DNA of 37,087 nucleotides from positions 1 to 37,087 of the forward strand of contig JAIOYL010000010.1 of the NCBI GenBank assembly GCA_021741195.1, in the 5' to 3' direction. Below, in pieces: positions 35,505 through 37,087 of the stretch; the stretch's first letter is position 1, and every line of letters starts with the position of its first letter. A program made the position numbers and the translations under genes. Origin of the DNA: Sneathiella sp. Lineage in GTDB: Bacteria > Pseudomonadota > Alphaproteobacteria > Sneathiellales > Sneathiellaceae. Under the pieces are notes generated by a model that was not told the DNA's origin, searched no databases, and saw nothing but the letters and a program-made list of their open reading frames with translations.

Positions 35505-36146
35505 TCAGAAAGTTGAGTGGGTCCACAAAAAAACCAGCGGGACTGGGGCGACAGCTATAAGGATGGTCAGCAGAAAGGCGGGAAAGCGGTAAATTCCGCT
35601 GATGCCGGCAAGAAGGGCTATTCCCCCTCCGCCGCCGATGATTGAATTTCCGGGTAGATTGAGTGCGACCAAGAGCGCCAGGTAGCGGTGACGCAGCAAA
35701 AAGGGAAGGATACGGCTTGGCGCCCGTTCGGTTAGAAATTCAAGGCGTTCGGCGGCGGAAAGGGGTCCAAGTTGCAGCGTCAGGTTTGCGGCCCTTTCAA
35801 GACCGAAGAATTTGAAAGCGCCTGAAATTACCGAAATGGGTACAAGCCATCCAACCAGATAGGAGAGGGTCAGGGCGATTACCATGGAAATATAGACCAG
35901 AAAAAGAACCTCGCTGCCGAGCAGCATGATCAGGCCAAGACCGATTTCAGCGCCGGGTACGAAGGGCGTGGCAGAGGCGAGAATGAATATTCCCGCGATA
36001 AACAGGATCATCGTGCGGGCGGCGGGGCCCTTGAACGCCTCGGGAGAGATATCGAGAAGCTCCGGCAGCCATTTTCCGGCGGCCCAACCGCCGAGCAGCA
36101 GGAGGGCGTAAATTACGAGCAGTAATAACCAACGACGATGTTTCAT
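35505..36146 (-). CDS. VTT/DedA-like membrane protein
   Basis: A 213-residue polytopic protein with about five hydrophobic segments. ATPFVPGAEIGLGLIMLLG and LVALNLPGNSIIGGGGGIAL are the paired re-entrant-type segments of VTT (SNARE-associated/TVP38) proteins, a group that includes lipid flippases and transporters. The substrate is unknown. An in-frame GTG at 36215 would add 23 residues but has no ribosome site. The ATG at 36146 overlaps the stop codon of a 15-codon leader frame (ATGA), which itself has a strong ribosome site, so coupled translation explains the start. It lies between rpiA and gpsA. Confidence 0.8.
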   Translation of the reverse strand: MKHRRWLLLLVIYALLLLGGWAAGKWLPELLDISPEAFKGPAARTMILFIAGIFILASATPFVPGAEIGLGLIMLLGSEVLFLVYISMVIALTLSYLVGWLVPISVISGAFKFFGLERAANLTLQLGPLSAAERLEFLTERAPSRILPFLLRHRYLALLVALNLPGNSIIGGGGGIALLAGISGIYRFPAFLLTILIAVAPVPLVFLWTHSTF

Positions 36147-36190
36147 CGGACTGAACGAGGCGAAATGGTAGCAATCAAGCTCATGGTCAT
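36143..36190 (-). CDS. Possible 15-codon leader peptide, coupled to the VTT gene
   Basis: On the minus strand GGAGGG (36203-36198) lies eight bases before an ATG at 36190. That ATG opens a frame reading MTMSLIATISPRSVR and stops at a TGA (36145-36143) that overlaps the ATG of the VTT gene. The strong ribosome site here and its absence before the VTT start suggest that ribosomes load on the leader and restart. A sequencing or real frameshift joining the two frames is the alternative. Confidence 0.4.
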   Translation of the reverse strand: MTMSLIATISPRSVR

Positions 36191-36230
36191 CACTAGTCCC
36201 TCCAGAATATCTCACGCCGCGACGATGAGG

Positions 36231-36914
36231 CTAACCTTCGAAAGTAGTTACTTCAACGCCGTCATCGGTACCGATAATGACGATATCCGCATAACCAATG
36301 AACAGGCCATGCTCGACGATGCCCGGCATGGTGCTGAGGGTAAGGGCGAGGTCTGAAGGATCGTCGATTTTGCCAAAGTCACAATCAAAAATGTAGTTTC
36401 CCTCGTCTGTAACGAAGGGCGCTCCGTCTTTTGCGAGCCTCAGCGCAGGTGTTGAGCCAAGCGCTTCCAGTTTCGGCTGAAGAGCGGGCGCGGCGAAACG
36501 GACCACTTCCACCGGCAGCTTGAAGGCACCCAGTTGCGGAACCCGCTTTTTAGATTCCGCAATCACGATCATCCTGTCCGAGAGCGAGGCAACGATCTTC
36601 TCGCGAAGATGCGCGCCGCCACCACCCTTGATCAGGCGCCCTTCCGGATCAACCTCATCGGTTCCGTCGATGGTCAGATCGATAACGCTGACCTCATCAA
36701 GGCTGGCGATGGGAATGCCAAGGGCGCGGGCCTGGGCAGCGGTCGCCTCCGAGGTCGGAACACCGGTGATGTAAAGCCCGTGCCGGACCTTCATGCCCAG
36801 CAAGTCAACCATCCTGGCGGCGCAGGAGCCGGTGCCGAGCCCGACGATCATGCCGTCCTCGACATATTCGACAGCCTTTTTGGCGGCGGCCTGCTTCTGT
36901 TCGTCTTCAGTCAT
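36231..36914 (-). CDS. rpiA: Ribose-5-phosphate isomerase A
   Basis: A 227-residue enzyme interconverting ribose 5-phosphate and ribulose 5-phosphate. VGLGTGSCAARMVDLLG is the phosphate-binding loop. DGTDEVDPEGRLIKGGGGAH carries the catalytic Asp and Glu (near residues 80-85), and REKIVA and SKKRVPQLG are conserved. Two ATGs are in frame; the second (36914) is chosen because GGGAG lies seven bases upstream, while the first is one base from it. It follows tsaD by 18 bases. Together with rpe in this window it covers both pentose-phosphate isomerisation steps. Confidence 0.96.
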   Translation of the reverse strand: MTEDEQKQAAAKKAVEYVEDGMIVGLGTGSCAARMVDLLGMKVRHGLYITGVPTSEATAAQARALGIPIASLDEVSVIDLTIDGTDEVDPEGRLIKGGGGAHLREKIVASLSDRMIVIAESKKRVPQLGAFKLPVEVVRFAAPALQPKLEALGSTPALRLAKDGAPFVTDEGNYIFDCDFGKIDDPSDLALTLSTMPGIVEHGLFIGYADIVIIGTDDGVEVTTFEG

Positions 36915-36932
36915 TGGCATACTCCCTTTTGG

Positions 36933-37087
36933 TTAGGCTTTATATCCGGCGTAAGGGGCGGGTTCCGCATCCGGATCAAGCGGCCAGCGGGCCCGCGCCG
37001 CTAAATCGAGTGGGTCCGTAAACCCGGCTTTTAATCGCTCGATCCCGGCCCAGGCGATCATGGCGCCGTTATCCGTGCAGAGTTTGG
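36933..37087 (-). CDS. tsaD: TsaD, C-terminal fragment
   Basis: The last 51 codons of a gene that starts beyond the window. The segment [17 protein letters not shown] is the C-terminal signature of TsaD (Kae1/Gcp), the subunit that transfers threonylcarbamoyl to A37 of ANN-decoding tRNAs; the Asp of TDNGAMI is a metal ligand. The C-terminal tail ends in a TAA at 36935-36933, just upstream of rpiA. tsaD near gpsA and YciI is a common alphaproteobacterial arrangement; here rpiA and a VTT gene lie between. Confidence 0.93.
   Translation of the reverse strand, partial: KLCTDNGAMIAWAGIERLKAGFTDPLDLAARARWPLDPDAEPAPYAGYKA

Noticed and set aside
1-37087. CRISPR arrays, tRNA or rRNA genes, insertion sequences, prophage
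   Set aside because: I saw no repeat-spacer pattern, cloverleaf-like gene, transposase or integrase motifs; a computed scan could still find a small RNA.

Overview
The window looks like chromosomal DNA of an alphaproteobacterium. I infer this from gene content and order: addA followed by trxA, a 1611-residue NAD-glutamate dehydrogenase, an SdhAF4/DUF1674 gene beside rsmB, a rsmB-rpe-heparinase string near purH, and a tsaD/gpsA/YciI/EVE neighbourhood. Recognition is by protein motifs read by eye; no database search was run, so genus and species are not called. I saw no rRNA, tRNA, CRISPR array or insertion sequence.

Left part (1-5527): the 3' end of addA, trxA with its own terminator, an alpha/beta hydrolase, AMP nucleosidase (amn, minus strand), a DusC-type tRNA-dihydrouridine synthase, a small probable lipoprotein and a VanZ-like membrane protein.

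Centre left (5600-16860): an exopolysaccharide/exosortase locus. A good sigma70-type promoter precedes a polyprenyl-phosphate sugar transferase. Then come a chain-length determinant, a tyrosine autokinase, an exosortase fused to an EpsI domain, a secreted beta-helix protein and a family 2 glycosyltransferase. The kinase and chain-length protein would control polymer length, and the sugar transferase would start the lipid-linked repeat. No flippase, polymerase, outer-membrane exporter or exosortase substrate is visible here, so this is only part of a system. A bidirectional terminator separates it from a convergent gene for a VCBS/beta-helix/RTX protein. That gene starts abruptly, head-to-head with a 93-codon remnant resembling a glycoside hydrolase C-terminus, which suggests an old rearrangement junction near 16578.

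Centre (17068-24413): the NAD-glutamate dehydrogenase behind an AT-rich upstream region with a dyad and a promoter candidate, then a DJ-1/PfpI protein, an MFS transporter of the UMF1 type and a YbjQ-like protein.

Right part (24438-37087): purH, a nucleotide-sugar dehydrogenase on the opposite strand, heparinase II/III-like protein, rpe and rsmB, then sdhAF4, and a long minus-strand run (tsaD, rpiA, a possible 15-codon leader, a VTT membrane protein, gpsA, a YciI-like protein, an acyl-CoA dehydrogenase, an EVE protein and an EamA transporter). The nucleotide-sugar dehydrogenase could supply a uronic-acid-type precursor to the polysaccharide locus, though this is inference from function alone.
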